Positions 10,066-19,534 are shown, counted from the stretch's first letter. The stretch is DNA of 64,000 nt from Pseudohongiella nitratireducens (GCF_001642735.1 NZ_LWHM01000019.1:1-64000); one strand, 5' to 3'. Notes: generated from the letters alone by a model not told the origin. Numbers and translations: made by a program.

Positions 10066-11496
10066 GTGGCCAAGACAGCAACGGAAGAACGTATTAAACG
10101 CCTGAAAACCCATCTTGAGCAGGAGAATCCTGCGCTGGCCGAGGCGGTGGAGCATTTTCAGGAGCTTGACGTGGTGGCTCGCAAACTGGGCTTTATGAGC
10201 GCAGATGACTCCTATGCCACGCAAATCTCCTGGTGGCCGGTGATCGCCGTACTGGGTACCTTTTCCGCGGGCAAGTCCACCTTCCTCAATGAATACCTGG
10301 GCCGTAACCTCCAGCGCACCGGAAACCAGGCCGTCGACGACAAATTCACCGTCATTTGCTACAGCGAAGAAGAGGAGCCCCGGCAGTTACCCGGTGTGGC
10401 CCTGGACAGCGATCCGCGCTTTCCTTTCTATCGCATCAGCCAGGAAATCGAATCCGGTGTGGCCGGTGAAGGTAAGCGAATCGATTCCTACCTGGCCCTG
10501 AAAACCTGTAAGGCCGAGCAACTGCGCGGCAAGATCCTCATTGATTCCCCCGGGTTTGATGCCGACAAGCAACGTGATGCTACCTTGCTGATCACTGATC
10601 ACATTATTGGTCTGTCGGATCTGGTATTCGTCTTCTTTGATGCCCGTCACCCGGAACCCGGTGCCATGACCGACACCCTGAAGCACTTGGTGGCGAACAC
10701 CATCAATCGCTCGGATTCGGACAAGTTCCTCTACATCCTCAACCAGATGGACAACACGGTGCGTGAGGATAACCCGGAAGAAGTCGTCGCGGCCTGGCAG
10801 CGCGCTATGGCTCAGTCCGGTCTGACTGCGGGTCGTTTCTACCGGATTTACTCGGAAGAGGCATCACTGCCTATTCCCGACGATCAGATGCGGCAGCGCA
10901 TGCAGTCCAAACGTGATGAAGATCTTAAGGAGATCAAGCAACGCATTCAGCAGCTGGATGTGGATCGCTCTTACCGCATTGCCCGCCTGCTTGAGCACAG
11001 TGGCACGCACTTGCGCGACGTGCTGGTACCGGAACTGATCAAAGCACGCCAGTTGTGGTTCAAACGGGCCCGCTGGTTTCATGGTGTCACCTTTGGCGTG
11101 CTGATTGCCGCGTTCGCCTGGTGGAGCCTCAGTGCCGGTCACTGGAATGGTCTGACCTTCACGCCGCTGGCTAACCGTGCGCCGGTGCTGCAATTTCTGA
11201 TTGGCGGCGTCACCGTGGCTGTGTTGTATCTTCTTTATTCCCGTCTGCGTCTGTTTGCCGGACGCACGGTATTGCGGAAAATTCGCAAGGAAGAGCGGCC
11301 CGGAGACGACAGCAAGCGCCTGGCCATGGCGTTTGAGAAGAACCTGGAAGCCTGGTGGTCGCCTCTATCTGCCGAGAAGCCGCAAGGCTGGACAGGTCGC
11401 ACACAAACCAAACTGGACAAACTGATTGCCAGCGCGGACATCCTGATCCAGAAACTCAATGACCGGTTTACCACGACAGCCGGTGACAAGGAATGA
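10066..11496 (+). CDS. Dynamin-like GTPase with C-terminal membrane segments
   Basis: Bacterial dynamin-superfamily GTPase. The G1 loop is GTFSAGKST (about 64-72), G3 is DSPG (about 160-163) and G4 is NQMD (about 226-229). A helical region follows, then two hydrophobic segments near residues 343-361 and 378-395, which probably anchor it in the inner membrane, as in membrane-remodelling relatives. The start is GTG at 10066, with AAGAGGAAG nine bases upstream. The precise role is unknown; such proteins act in membrane maintenance or vesicle handling, and some have been implicated in phage tolerance. Confidence 0.85.
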   Translation: MAKTATEERIKRLKTHLEQENPALAEAVEHFQELDVVARKLGFMSADDSYATQISWWPVIAVLGTFSAGKSTFLNEYLGRNLQRTGNQAVDDKFTVICYSEEEEPRQLPGVALDSDPRFPFYRISQEIESGVAGEGKRIDSYLALKTCKAEQLRGKILIDSPGFDADKQRDATLLITDHIIGLSDLVFVFFDARHPEPGAMTDTLKHLVANTINRSDSDKFLYILNQMDNTVREDNPEEVVAAWQRAMAQSGLTAGRFYRIYSEEASLPIPDDQMRQRMQSKRDEDLKEIKQRIQQLDVDRSYRIARLLEHSGTHLRDVLVPELIKARQLWFKRARWFHGVTFGVLIAAFAWWSLSAGHWNGLTFTPLANRAPVLQFLIGGVTVAVLYLLYSRLRLFAGRTVLRKIRKEERPGDDSKRLAMAFEKNLEAWWSPLSAEKPQGWTGRTQTKLDKLIASADILIQKLNDRFTTTAGDKE

Positions 11497-11540
11497 TTTG
11501 TCACGGTTGATGACGTTGGGCGTCCCGTTATAACAAGGCA

Positions 11541-11732
11541 GTGGCAAGTTCATGCGATGACCGCGAAGGCGTCGATGCCATGAACACCGCAGCGGGCAAG
11601 CACGGTGGCACCGCTGATGTCAGTCCTATGCAGGATCATGGTTTTATGTACAGTCGCATGCTGGCTGACCCGGATGGTCATATCTGGGAACCCATGTGGA
11701 TGGATATGTCGGCAATGCCTGCGGCTGAGTAG
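11541..11732 (+). pseudogene. VOC/glyoxalase family C-terminal fragment
   Basis: Only the last third of a vicinal-oxygen-chelate protein is present. EGVDAMNTAAGKHGG followed by DHGFMYSRMLADPDGHIWEP and WMD is the usual C-terminal ending of PhnB-like VOC proteins, including the metal-ligand Glu in HIWEP. In the same frame a stop at 11511 lies only about 30 bases upstream of the GTG, and no N-terminal half is found nearby. It is best read as a decayed gene. Confidence 0.7.
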
Positions 11733-11837
11733 TCATATCACTGTCACACGCTGGACATGATCCGTCTGGTACCTTCTGCCTAATTCATTATGGGTCGCTG
11801 TAAAGCAGCGATTGTCAAAGCAGGTAGAAGTAAAGTG

Positions 11838-13592
11838 ATGAGATTAGATCGAACCCGTGTGCTAAAACAGGTCTGTTTTTCAGTGGCGTTGCCGTTATTA
11901 GCGGCAAATAGCATGTCAGTTGGCGCTGCTCAGGAAGGTGCACAGGAAGCTGAAGTCGCGCCCAGCCTGAACTGGCTGGCCTATCGCGTCAGAAGTGACG
12001 CCTCTGTGGCGTTGAATGCCGACGCAGGCTGGGCTGCTGCTGAAAACACCATGACGGCATTGCACTACGACAGCCCTTTCCGGTTGCGTGTACAGGTCCT
12101 GGCCAGCGAGGTGACAGCAGACGGTCATCAAATCAGCCTGCAATATCGCACGAATGATGACGCCTGGAAACCGGTCGGCTACGCGCACTTCCCTTACCCT
12201 TCACTGGCATCGCCATTAGTGTCCATCATCAAAACTGATGCGTATCAGTCGGGTGATGAAACCACACGTCTGCTGGGCGAAGCCACACAGGACTGGGATG
12301 ATGGCCTGGGACTAAACGCTGAAGTCGCTACTCCGGTCTGGCGTGAAACCGGTAATGCACTGGGGTGGGAGTGGCCACTGGTGGTTCGCCGCTTCTCGGA
12401 TGGCCCGACCTTTGCTGAAGACGGGCTGTCGGTGGACCTCCGTCTGGTCAATGGACTCGGTCAGCCACTGGGGGGTGTTGAGCCGTTGCAACTGACGTTG
12501 TCGGCGGAGCCCGGTCACCTGGGCGGCACATTTATTGAAACGCCAGGACGTATCGGCCCTTACCAGACAGAAAATGGTTCGCTGTATTTCTTTATGGAGC
12601 CAACGGAAACGGACAACCGTTTCATGGCCATGATCTCGACGGATTATGGCAATAGCTGGCGTGAAGTCGATGGTGAGAACCGCCCGGACGCTGATGATCT
12701 GGAAGGCGTGGCTGCTGCCCGTCATGGTGATGTGATCCATCTGATTCACCAGCAAAGCGAAGAAGTCTTCTACCACGCCTTTGATCTGTCGGCTGGCGCT
12801 GCCGGGCAATGGCTGGTCAATAGTGAGTCGATCGCACAGCCAGCTGAACCACCAACCCAGTATGCTGACCTGATTGCGCGCCAGGATGGGTCGCTGGTGG
12901 CATTGTATGCGGGTGATCACAAGCTCTTTATGCAGTTCCGCGATGTGCATGGTAACTGGACTGAGCCCGGCGAGCTGGATACCGACATGGCCCCTGATTT
13001 GTCAGGACCGGTCATGGCAGTCGGAGACGATGGTCAGGTAACGCTGGCATACACGGCGCTGGATGGTCAGGGCTTTGTCCGCCACCTGCGTGCCGACAAC
13101 ACCCTCACCGATCGTCAGCAGATTTCATCTGACCTGGGCACACGAGATATCGATAATGGTGCGATCGCACCGCTGGTTATCGATCCTGAAACTGGCGATA
13201 GCATCATTGTTTACCGTGAAAGTGATGGCATGTTGTATGAGCGTCGTCTGTCTCATGATGGTGAGCTGTCAGCACTTGCCAAAATCTCAGACATGTCGGT
13301 GGTGACAGGTGCTGTGGATTCCGAACAGGTCGGGGCAGACCTGATTTATCACAATGGTGTGCTGCACTTGCTGTTCATCGAAGAAGCCTCGCGTGACATC
13401 TATCATACCCAATCCAGTGAGCCTGGTGTCTGGCAGCAGCCGATGCGTGTCGTTGACAACATTCAAGGCGGATGGGTGCGCGGTTCCGTTCACCTGAACC
13501 AGGCAGGCGAACCAGTCTACGGGTTTGTCTATGATGCTGGCTCAAAAGGTGGTTCAGGGTTCAATCGCTACATGGCATTACCACTGAACTAA
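11838..13592 (+). CDS. Secreted sialidase-like beta-propeller protein
   Basis: About 584 residues from ATG 11838, chosen because it puts a signal peptide first (VLKQVCFSVALPLLAANSM, cleavage near VGAAQ). The body carries repeated propeller-like strands with one clear Asp-box, STDYGNSW, typical of BNR/sialidase folds, and further degenerate repeats such as GQVTLAYTALDG and GDSIIVYRESDG. The catalytic arginine triad of true sialidases could not be identified, so enzymatic activity should not be assumed. It lies directly upstream of a large TonB-dependent receptor in the same direction and may help bind or process that receptor's ligand. Confidence 0.65.
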   Translation: MRLDRTRVLKQVCFSVALPLLAANSMSVGAAQEGAQEAEVAPSLNWLAYRVRSDASVALNADAGWAAAENTMTALHYDSPFRLRVQVLASEVTADGHQISLQYRTNDDAWKPVGYAHFPYPSLASPLVSIIKTDAYQSGDETTRLLGEATQDWDDGLGLNAEVATPVWRETGNALGWEWPLVVRRFSDGPTFAEDGLSVDLRLVNGLGQPLGGVEPLQLTLSAEPGHLGGTFIETPGRIGPYQTENGSLYFFMEPTETDNRFMAMISTDYGNSWREVDGENRPDADDLEGVAAARHGDVIHLIHQQSEEVFYHAFDLSAGAAGQWLVNSESIAQPAEPPTQYADLIARQDGSLVALYAGDHKLFMQFRDVHGNWTEPGELDTDMAPDLSGPVMAVGDDGQVTLAYTALDGQGFVRHLRADNTLTDRQQISSDLGTRDIDNGAIAPLVIDPETGDSIIVYRESDGMLYERRLSHDGELSALAKISDMSVVTGAVDSEQVGADLIYHNGVLHLLFIEEASRDIYHTQSSEPGVWQQPMRVVDNIQGGWVRGSVHLNQAGEPVYGFVYDAGSKGGSGFNRYMALPLN

Positions 13593-13640
13593 ACCACTGA
13601 GCTAGCCTGAAACTACTCCAACAGGGTTGTTGCTGCGACT

Positions 13641-13682
13641 GTGACAGCCCTGTCACTGAACGATCACATCTTTGTCACTGAA
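13641..13682 (+). promoter_or_regulatory. Palindrome and direct repeat upstream of the TonB receptor
   Basis: GTGACAGCCCTGTCAC at 13641-13656 is a perfect 7-2-7 dyad. TGTCACTGAA occurs at 13651-13660 and again at 13673-13682, 22 bases apart or two helical turns. The arrangement looks like an operator for the receptor gene that starts 73 bases later. The factor is unknown. Confidence 0.4.
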
Positions 13683-13754
13683 TCGACACCTCCTGCCACT
13701 AGTATCGCCGTCGAATAAGAACCGTATTTTCATACTGAATTATCGAGGCTATAC

Positions 13755-16700
13755 ATGACTATCGAGCGACGAGATGAATCCCAAGCCATCCGCCAGGGAT
13801 TTGTAAAGAAGCAACTGGTACGCGAACTTGAGCGTGTCAAAAAGGGAGCTGTTACCCTGGCATTTGTTTTGGGAGCCTCACATGCTGCCGCGCAATCCGG
13901 TGAAGGCTCGCTCACAGGTCGTGTCTCGGAATCAGGGTCAGGCCGTTCGCTGGAAGGCGCTATCGTGACTATCTCCGATGCGCGCTATCGTGACTATACC
14001 GATGCCAGTGGCCGCTTCTCGATCACCGATATCCCACCGGGTGAGTACGAGGTTGTGATTACTTACGTAGGTCTGCAACCAGAGCAGGGAACAGTAACCG
14101 TACAGGCTGACCAGACGACGACATTCAATATGGACCTGGATCGCCAGGAAGGTATTGAAATGATCACTGTGCGTGGCATGCGCACAGGTACAGATCGCGC
14201 CATCAACGAACAAAAGACTGCTGCCGGTATTGTTAACGTGATCTCGGAAGAGTCCTTTGGCGCCATGGTTGATGGCAACATTGGTCAGGCCATGCAACGT
14301 CTTCCTGGTATCAGTGTCGACCTGGACCAGGATGGCTCGCAGGGCAGCATCAATATTCGCGGTGTCTCCGGCGAATACAACTCGGTGCAGATGGACGGCA
14401 ATCGTGTGCCTTCCTCTGGTGGCAGCAACAGCTTTAACCCGCGTCAACTGGCGGCGGATGGTGTGACCAAGATTGAAGTGATCAAGGCACCGACACCGGA
14501 TCGTGACGGTGATGCTGTTGGTGGTATCGTCAACCTGGTGTCTCGCAGCGCATTCCAGCGCCAGGGCCGACAAATGAGTGTTGATCTGTCAGGGCAGCTT
14601 AATGAAGAGCCTGGTAACTGGGGGCAGTCCGGTACGTTCTCTTACTCAGATATTTTCAGCGTTAACGGTGACCAGAACAATCTGGGTGTCAGTCTGACGG
14701 TAAGCAGTTATGACACGGACCGTTATTCACGTAACGCAGACCAGGACTGGGTCCAGGTCTCACCAGAAACAAACCCTGAACTGAAGCTGGGGGCTTATGG
14801 TGGTGACCCGGTCTGGTTCATGGAGTCGACTCACTTTGAGCACGACACTCGCGAGACCAAAACCAATACCGTCAGTGGCTCCATTGATTATCGCATCAGT
14901 GAAGGTAATTCATTTTACTTGCGGCCAATGGTCAGTACTTACTCGCGCCAGGGCAATAAGTATGAAACGGATATCGACATTGATACTGCCTTTGGCAATG
15001 ACGCCGATGGCGACAAAACCTATGCTGAGCTGACGCCAAGCTACGGTCGTGGCACGGCTGACAGTGAAGGCTCGCGCGGCTGGATTGGTACGCTGGAAGA
15101 TCAGGACAATACGCTGTATTCCATCTCGGCCGGTGGCAGCCATGAGAATGATGCCGACGTACTTACCTACGACCTGTCTTACTCGAGCAACAAAAGCGAG
15201 ATTCATGACGACAGCGAAATGAATATGTTGATGGAACCGGATGATCCCTGGTTCATCTTTGAATATGAAGTGTTCGATCCAAACGGTGATATCCGCGTTG
15301 ATGTGATCAATGGTGTTGACTCAACGGATCTGAGTCTGATGACCGAAGGCGAGCTGGAAAAAGTCTACGGTGAAAAAACGGAAGATGCTTTCAGTGCGCG
15401 ACTGGACTGGGAGCGTAACTTCGCTCTGGACAGTGGCGCTTTCACCTTCAAAACCGGTGCTAAATATCGCCTGAGTTCACAGACACGGGACCTGACAGTT
15501 AATTTGTATGAGACAGATGACGCTTTCCCGTATGCCCAGGTTCTGACACCGACTGATGAAGTGATTTTCCGCAAGCCCAAGTACTTTGATGTGCAGCCTC
15601 AGGTCGGCCTGGCCATGCTGCAGAGCAATCCTGAGCTGTTTGAGTTTGTTGAAGATGACTCGCTGGAAGACAGCAACGTGGAAGACTACGATGCGGAAGA
15701 AACCATTTCTGCTGTCTATGCCATGGGTACCTTTGAAACTGGCATTCACACCATCATTGGTGGTCTTCGCTATGAACGTTACGGCTGGGATAACGAAAAC
15801 AAGGTGGTCAGTTACCTGAATGACGTGGCCAGTGTGACGCCAGTGTCGCGCAGTGATTCACACGGATTCGTGTTGCCAGGTTTGCACCTGCGTCATGCGC
15901 TGAGCGAAAACCTCATCCTGCGTGAAAGCTATAACCGCAGTTATGCGCGTCCGCGACTGAGCGAGCTGTCTCGTGGTCGCTGGGTGGATGATGAAGGTAA
16001 TATCGAAGACGGTAACGCCAATCTGCAACCGGCGATCTCGGATAACTTTGATGCGCAGCTTGAGTACTACACAGAGCAGGGCGGCCTGTACTCGGTGGGT
16101 GTGTTCTACAAGGATATTGCTGACTTCACTTACACGGAAACCTATGAGTTTAACGAGTTAGGCAGTGACGGCATTCCGGTCCCTGTCACAAATGGTGATT
16201 TTGAGTATGAGCGTCCGGTTAACGGTACTGATGCCAAGAACTATGGCATTGAGCTGATTGCCCGGCAGAACCTGTTCTTCCTGCCAGGCGCGCTGCAAGG
16301 CCTGAACGTGGCACTGAGCACGACACTGACTGAAAGTGATGCCAATTATCCGAACCGCACAGACGGTCGTGATTTGCCGCTGGAAGGCTTCTCAGAGCTG
16401 CTGTACACCGTCACACTGGGGTATAACTGGGGCGGATTCAGTGCTCGTATCGACTACACTTACCGTGATGACTATATCGAAGGCCTGGGTGGCGATATTG
16501 AGAGCGATGAGTTCTATGCCGCCGAAGATCGTGTTGATGCCGAGATTCACTACAGTGTTTCCGACAGCCTGCATGCCTTCCTGACGGGCAGCAACCTGAC
16601 AGATCAGCCACAGGTCTCCTATCAGGGCTATGCGCCCTTTGTGGAAGATGCCAGCTTTGCCGGCCGCAAGTACACCATGGGACTGCGTTTCGAGTTCTGA
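13755..16700 (+). CDS. TonB-dependent receptor with CarboxypepD-reg domain
   Basis: A 981-residue outer-membrane transporter. A long N-terminal leader (hydrophobic VTLAFVLGASHAAAQS) is followed by a carboxypeptidase-regulatory-like beta-sandwich (about residues 55-130), then the plug (ISEESFGAMVDGNIGQAMQRLPGI, NIRGVSGEYNSVQMDGNRVP) and a long barrel ending in the aromatic YTMGLRFEF expected for BAM recognition. This architecture is common in receptors for carbohydrates, peptides and other large ligands in aquatic gammaproteobacteria. The substrate is not evident. The gene is followed by a strong terminator and preceded by a palindromic candidate operator. Confidence 0.9.
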   Translation: MTIERRDESQAIRQGFVKKQLVRELERVKKGAVTLAFVLGASHAAAQSGEGSLTGRVSESGSGRSLEGAIVTISDARYRDYTDASGRFSITDIPPGEYEVVITYVGLQPEQGTVTVQADQTTTFNMDLDRQEGIEMITVRGMRTGTDRAINEQKTAAGIVNVISEESFGAMVDGNIGQAMQRLPGISVDLDQDGSQGSINIRGVSGEYNSVQMDGNRVPSSGGSNSFNPRQLAADGVTKIEVIKAPTPDRDGDAVGGIVNLVSRSAFQRQGRQMSVDLSGQLNEEPGNWGQSGTFSYSDIFSVNGDQNNLGVSLTVSSYDTDRYSRNADQDWVQVSPETNPELKLGAYGGDPVWFMESTHFEHDTRETKTNTVSGSIDYRISEGNSFYLRPMVSTYSRQGNKYETDIDIDTAFGNDADGDKTYAELTPSYGRGTADSEGSRGWIGTLEDQDNTLYSISAGGSHENDADVLTYDLSYSSNKSEIHDDSEMNMLMEPDDPWFIFEYEVFDPNGDIRVDVINGVDSTDLSLMTEGELEKVYGEKTEDAFSARLDWERNFALDSGAFTFKTGAKYRLSSQTRDLTVNLYETDDAFPYAQVLTPTDEVIFRKPKYFDVQPQVGLAMLQSNPELFEFVEDDSLEDSNVEDYDAEETISAVYAMGTFETGIHTIIGGLRYERYGWDNENKVVSYLNDVASVTPVSRSDSHGFVLPGLHLRHALSENLILRESYNRSYARPRLSELSRGRWVDDEGNIEDGNANLQPAISDNFDAQLEYYTEQGGLYSVGVFYKDIADFTYTETYEFNELGSDGIPVPVTNGDFEYERPVNGTDAKNYGIELIARQNLFFLPGALQGLNVALSTTLTESDANYPNRTDGRDLPLEGFSELLYTVTLGYNWGGFSARIDYTYRDDYIEGLGGDIESDEFYAAEDRVDAEIHYSVSDSLHAFLTGSNLTDQPQVSYQGYAPFVEDASFAGRKYTMGLRFEF

Positions 16701-16712
16701 TCAACTTAGATG

Positions 16713-16748
16713 CCCTGCAAGGTTTTACGGCCTTGCAGGGTGTTCCTC
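16713..16748 (+). terminator. Intrinsic terminator after the TonB receptor
   Basis: CCCTGCAAGG (16713-16722) and CCTTGCAGGG (16731-16740) form a perfect 10-bp stem with an 8-base loop, followed by a T-rich tract TGTTCCTCTTTGTT. Confidence 0.8.
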
Positions 16749-16957
16749 TTTGTTATCCTTCCTGCTTACCAACCCGCTCTCACTCAACCCCTTGCACGCC
16801 TAAAGAGGTTTGAAAACATTTCGCTGATGATTGCAGAGTGTCGGCTAGCCTTTTGGCCACTTCAATGCCATTCAAAAAAGCGGTATAAAATAATCAGGTT
16901 TGCTGTCTTGACCCTGTATGACTGGCAATAATCATTCACTCAAATAAGGAGTGTCAC

Positions 16958-17335
16958 ATGAAGTGGTATCTTGAGCCGTTTAACAAGTACGCAACATTTA
17001 CCGGCCGATCACGCCGCAAAGAGTTTTGGCAATTTGTTTTGTTTGTATTCCTTGTCCAGTTGGTACTTGGGGTGTTGGACCGAATGACAGGCACCTATAG
17101 CGAGGGCGCTGAATTTGGGCTCTTAGGTGGTGCTTTCAGCTTGCTTGTTCTCATACCCAGTATTGCCGTAACCGTCCGTCGTCTGCATGATATTGGCAGA
17201 ACAGGTTGGTGGATATTGATCTACATCGTGCCGTTGATCGGCGCTATCGTGATGCTGGTTTTCATGGTGCTGGACTCTAAGCCGGAAACCAATCAGTATG
17301 GATCTTCTCCCAAAACCGGGAGTCACACCCTTTAA
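16958..17335 (+). CDS. DUF805 membrane protein
   Basis: A 125-residue inner-membrane protein of the DUF805 family (YhaH/YhaI-like). The family start W-x-x-x-P-F-x-K-Y-x-x-F-x-G-R-x-x-R-x-E-F-W is seen as YLEPFNKYATFTGRSRRKEF. Hydrophobic helices follow at about residues 27-45, 57-75 and 90-112, with the RRLHDIGRTGWW motif between them. Function is unknown in the family. AAGGAG lies just before the ATG. The next small membrane gene starts 26 bases after its stop and may be co-transcribed. Confidence 0.88.
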   Translation: MKWYLEPFNKYATFTGRSRRKEFWQFVLFVFLVQLVLGVLDRMTGTYSEGAEFGLLGGAFSLLVLIPSIAVTVRRLHDIGRTGWWILIYIVPLIGAIVMLVFMVLDSKPETNQYGSSPKTGSHTL

Positions 17336-17361
17336 TTCGAATGTTGTCAGGAAGGGAAGTT

Positions 17362-17568
17362 ATGGAAAACGACGAGCAAAAGAAAAGCGGCCGCAAGAGA
17401 AAGTTCATCGCCTGGAGTATATTTATTGGTCTGATACTTGGGACGATTGCCGGGCTTGTTGTCGGTGCGATTGTTGGCGCGACAGTGATCATACTGGCTG
17501 GTTTGGCCGGTGCGGGGTTGATGATAGGTGTTATTGTCGGTGTCATGTCAGCCAACAAGAAAGATTGA
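17362..17568 (+). CDS. Small glycine-rich membrane protein
   Basis: A 68-residue protein: a charged start (MENDEQKKSGRKRKF) and then one long hydrophobic stretch rich in Gly, Ala, Ile and Val (GLILGTIAGLVVGAIVGATV and beyond), ending in NKKD. This is a glycine-zipper pattern that could form one or two helices. ATG 17362 is preferred over the in-frame ATG at 17341 because AGGAAGGGAAG lies directly before it. No family recognised. Confidence 0.6.
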   Translation: MENDEQKKSGRKRKFIAWSIFIGLILGTIAGLVVGAIVGATVIILAGLAGAGLMIGVIVGVMSANKKD

Positions 17569-17620
17569 CCAGCATTACAGAAAATGCCTCGCGTCTACAG
17601 AGCGCTGGCAATGGAGCATC

Positions 17621-18314
17621 ATGAAAATCTCGCGAAAGATGCTGGAAGGGGCTGAAGCCAGAGGTTTGATTACCGGAGAACAGGTGGAAGCCCTGCAGCA
17701 GTATTTTATCGAGCAAACTGAAAATCAGCCGCAGTTCTCTTTCACTCATATTTTGTATTACCTGGGTGGTCTGGTCGCCATAGGTGCCATGACTGTTTTC
17801 ATGTCGCTGGGCTGGCAGTCTTTTGGCGGCGCTGCCATCGTGGTTATCGCAGCGCTTTATGCCATGATTGGTATTGCCATTACTAATCGGCTTAGTAATC
17901 AGGGAATGGCAATCCCTGCCGGGGTTTGTGCAACGTTTGTGGTTTGTCTGGTCCCGCTGGCTATCTATGGCTTGCAGGAATGGATGGGAACATGGCCTGA
18001 CATTGCTGGATTCCAACAATGAATTGTCCAGGTTTATCTACTTTTGCATCAACCTGATTATGATCGGGCTTGGCGCCATTCTGGTAAGAAGGGTGTTTGT
18101 CGTCTTCGGGGCATTGGGCAGTTGCGGTTATCTGGGCTATCTGGCATTTGATGTGTTCAGGGAGAGCTGGCTTTTTCCGATCACATTGACGGTTATCGGT
18201 CTGGGTATTATCTATCTAGGCATTCTTTGGCAGCGACACGAGCAAGCGATCTCACAGAGGGCAAGAGCCATGTTGCCCACGGCCCTCCGTGATATGCTGT
18301 CAACCCGACACTAA
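17621..18314 (+). pseudogene. DUF2157-like membrane protein, internal deletion and frameshift
   Basis: The first frame (ATG 17621 to TGA 18022) encodes the N-terminal part of a DUF2157-like protein: MKISRKMLEGAEARGLI, a helical region and membrane helices through AGVCATFVVCLVPLAIYGLQ. The next frame, readable from about 18000 to 18314, gives the C-terminal part: SNNELSRFIYFCINLIMIGL, RRVFVVFGALG, VIGLGIIYLGILWQRHE. From memory of the family about a hundred residues between these parts are missing. The junction falls around TGGCCTGACATTGCTGG near 17995-18010, where both frames are readable. A deletion that also broke the frame fits best; two real separate proteins are unlikely. Confidence 0.7.
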
Positions 18315-18316
18315 TG

Positions 18317-19198
18317 TCATCGATAGGATGCCCTGGCTTCGAGGGTCTGACCACCAATGCCTTCATAGCGTGTGACGGTTTCCATGCCTGATTTTACCGG
18401 GATGGGAGGCATGTAAGAGCCTGAGCTGACCAGGTCGCCTGGTTGCAATGATTCACCCTGGCGGCGTAACTCTTTCACGACCTCCAGCACCCCTTGTAAC
18501 GGGTTTCCACCCAGGTAATCGCCTCTCTCTTCAGCAAGTATTTCACCCTTTTCGTCGATAAAACTGACGTTCATCGATTCCAGTGATCGTAAAAAGTCAG
18601 GGGAATCTGACACGGCAATACTGTCACCAATGACGCCCCATCGCGGCAATAAATTGGAGGCCTGCATGAGATACGGGTTAGGCGGGTTATTGTTGAAAAG
18701 CGGGGCAGGAACTTCAATAAAGGCATAGACCCGATCGATGTGACTCAGGGCGTCTTCCAGTGTATTGGCATCGTTAATCGCGCTGTCTTTTACACGGAAA
18801 AGTATGTCGGGCTCAGTTATCAGTATCTGCGCAGAGTCAACCGCAATGGCTGCGTTGTTTGGTAAAAAACTGCTGACATACATGGCGCCGACCATCGGAC
18901 GATCGACGCCGTCCAGGGCAGCGTTCACCGGGTCCAGACCCACCACTTTATAGGCCGCGCGAGGCAGAATGATGTCAAACTCAGCAATGACCTGGTCTCG
19001 CAAGTCACGTGCAATATCCATGGTCGTAATAAGCTTTGCATAGCACGACGTTTTCTCATTGGAAATCATGCTGTGAGATTGCCAGGCTGTCAGCATGTCC
19101 TGAGGCCATTCTTCCAGTGAGCAGACTTCTCCCTCTTGAGCGAAAGAGTCTGGCAAAAGTGCGCTCATTAACAATACGGATGTAACCACTTTCAACAA
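18317..19198 (-). CDS. Exported FAH/MhpD-fold hydratase-like protein
   Basis: C-terminal features match the fumarylacetoacetate hydrolase / 2-keto-4-pentenoate hydratase fold: metal-site-like TEPDILFRV and YAFIEVPAP, then the fold's closing SLQPGDLVSSGSYM and YEGIGGQTLEA. Unlike normal cytosolic members it begins with a signal-peptide-like stretch (LLKVVTSVLLMSALLPDSFA, cleavage before QEG). I prefer a TTG start at 19198 with GGAAG eight bases upstream; ATG codons at 19273 and 19297 and the frame opening at 19345 are alternatives that would bury the signal sequence. Substrate unknown. It is convergent with the DUF2157-like pseudogene. Confidence 0.7.
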   Translation of the reverse strand: MLKVVTSVLLMSALLPDSFAQEGEVCSLEEWPQDMLTAWQSHSMISNEKTSCYAKLITTMDIARDLRDQVIAEFDIILPRAAYKVVGLDPVNAALDGVDRPMVGAMYVSSFLPNNAAIAVDSAQILITEPDILFRVKDSAINDANTLEDALSHIDRVYAFIEVPAPLFNNNPPNPYLMQASNLLPRWGVIGDSIAVSDSPDFLRSLESMNVSFIDEKGEILAEERGDYLGGNPLQGVLEVVKELRRQGESLQPGDLVSSGSYMPPIPVKSGMETVTRYEGIGGQTLEARASYR

Positions 19199-19359
19199 CC
19201 TTTTTACTTCCTTTTTACGAGATTGATGTTCCGAAAATACGCGCTTGAGCAAGGCACCATTCAATAGCTGCATAAAGAAAATACCCCATGCTCTCATCCA
19301 CTTCTGATTAATGCCAGCCAGAGGCTGGCAGTTTTGCCGGTTCACTATGGAAAATTGTA

Positions 19360-19400
19360 CCTGTCAGATTATGCCTGATTCCTGTCAGGTATGCCCGATA
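19360..19400. repeat. Two adjacent ~20-bp direct repeats
   Basis: CCTGTCAGATTATGCCTGAT at 19360-19379 and CCTGTCAGGTATGCCCGAT from 19381 are near-identical and spaced by two helical turns. They lie between the divergent FAH-fold gene and the acidic-protein gene, in an otherwise featureless gap of about 330 bases (19199-19534), so they may be a regulator site for one or both. Confidence 0.45.
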
Positions 19401-19534
19401 CCTCCTTTTGATTTTATCGCATAGCCTGTCCCCGTCTTGAAACATCAGGCCCGGATTGTTGGCTGCAGTGCAGGGATGAAATCAACCGCTCAGTGCAACG
19501 CTATTGAAATATAAATCATCAGGAGTTAATAACA

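Noticed and set aside
11838-13592. Calling the secreted propeller a true sialidase
   Set aside because: Only one clear Asp-box was found, and the catalytic arginine triad and nucleophile tyrosine could not be identified.
16710-16931. A 73-codon frame after the TonB receptor
   Set aside because: It starts inside the terminator hairpin and has no ribosome binding site or family pattern.
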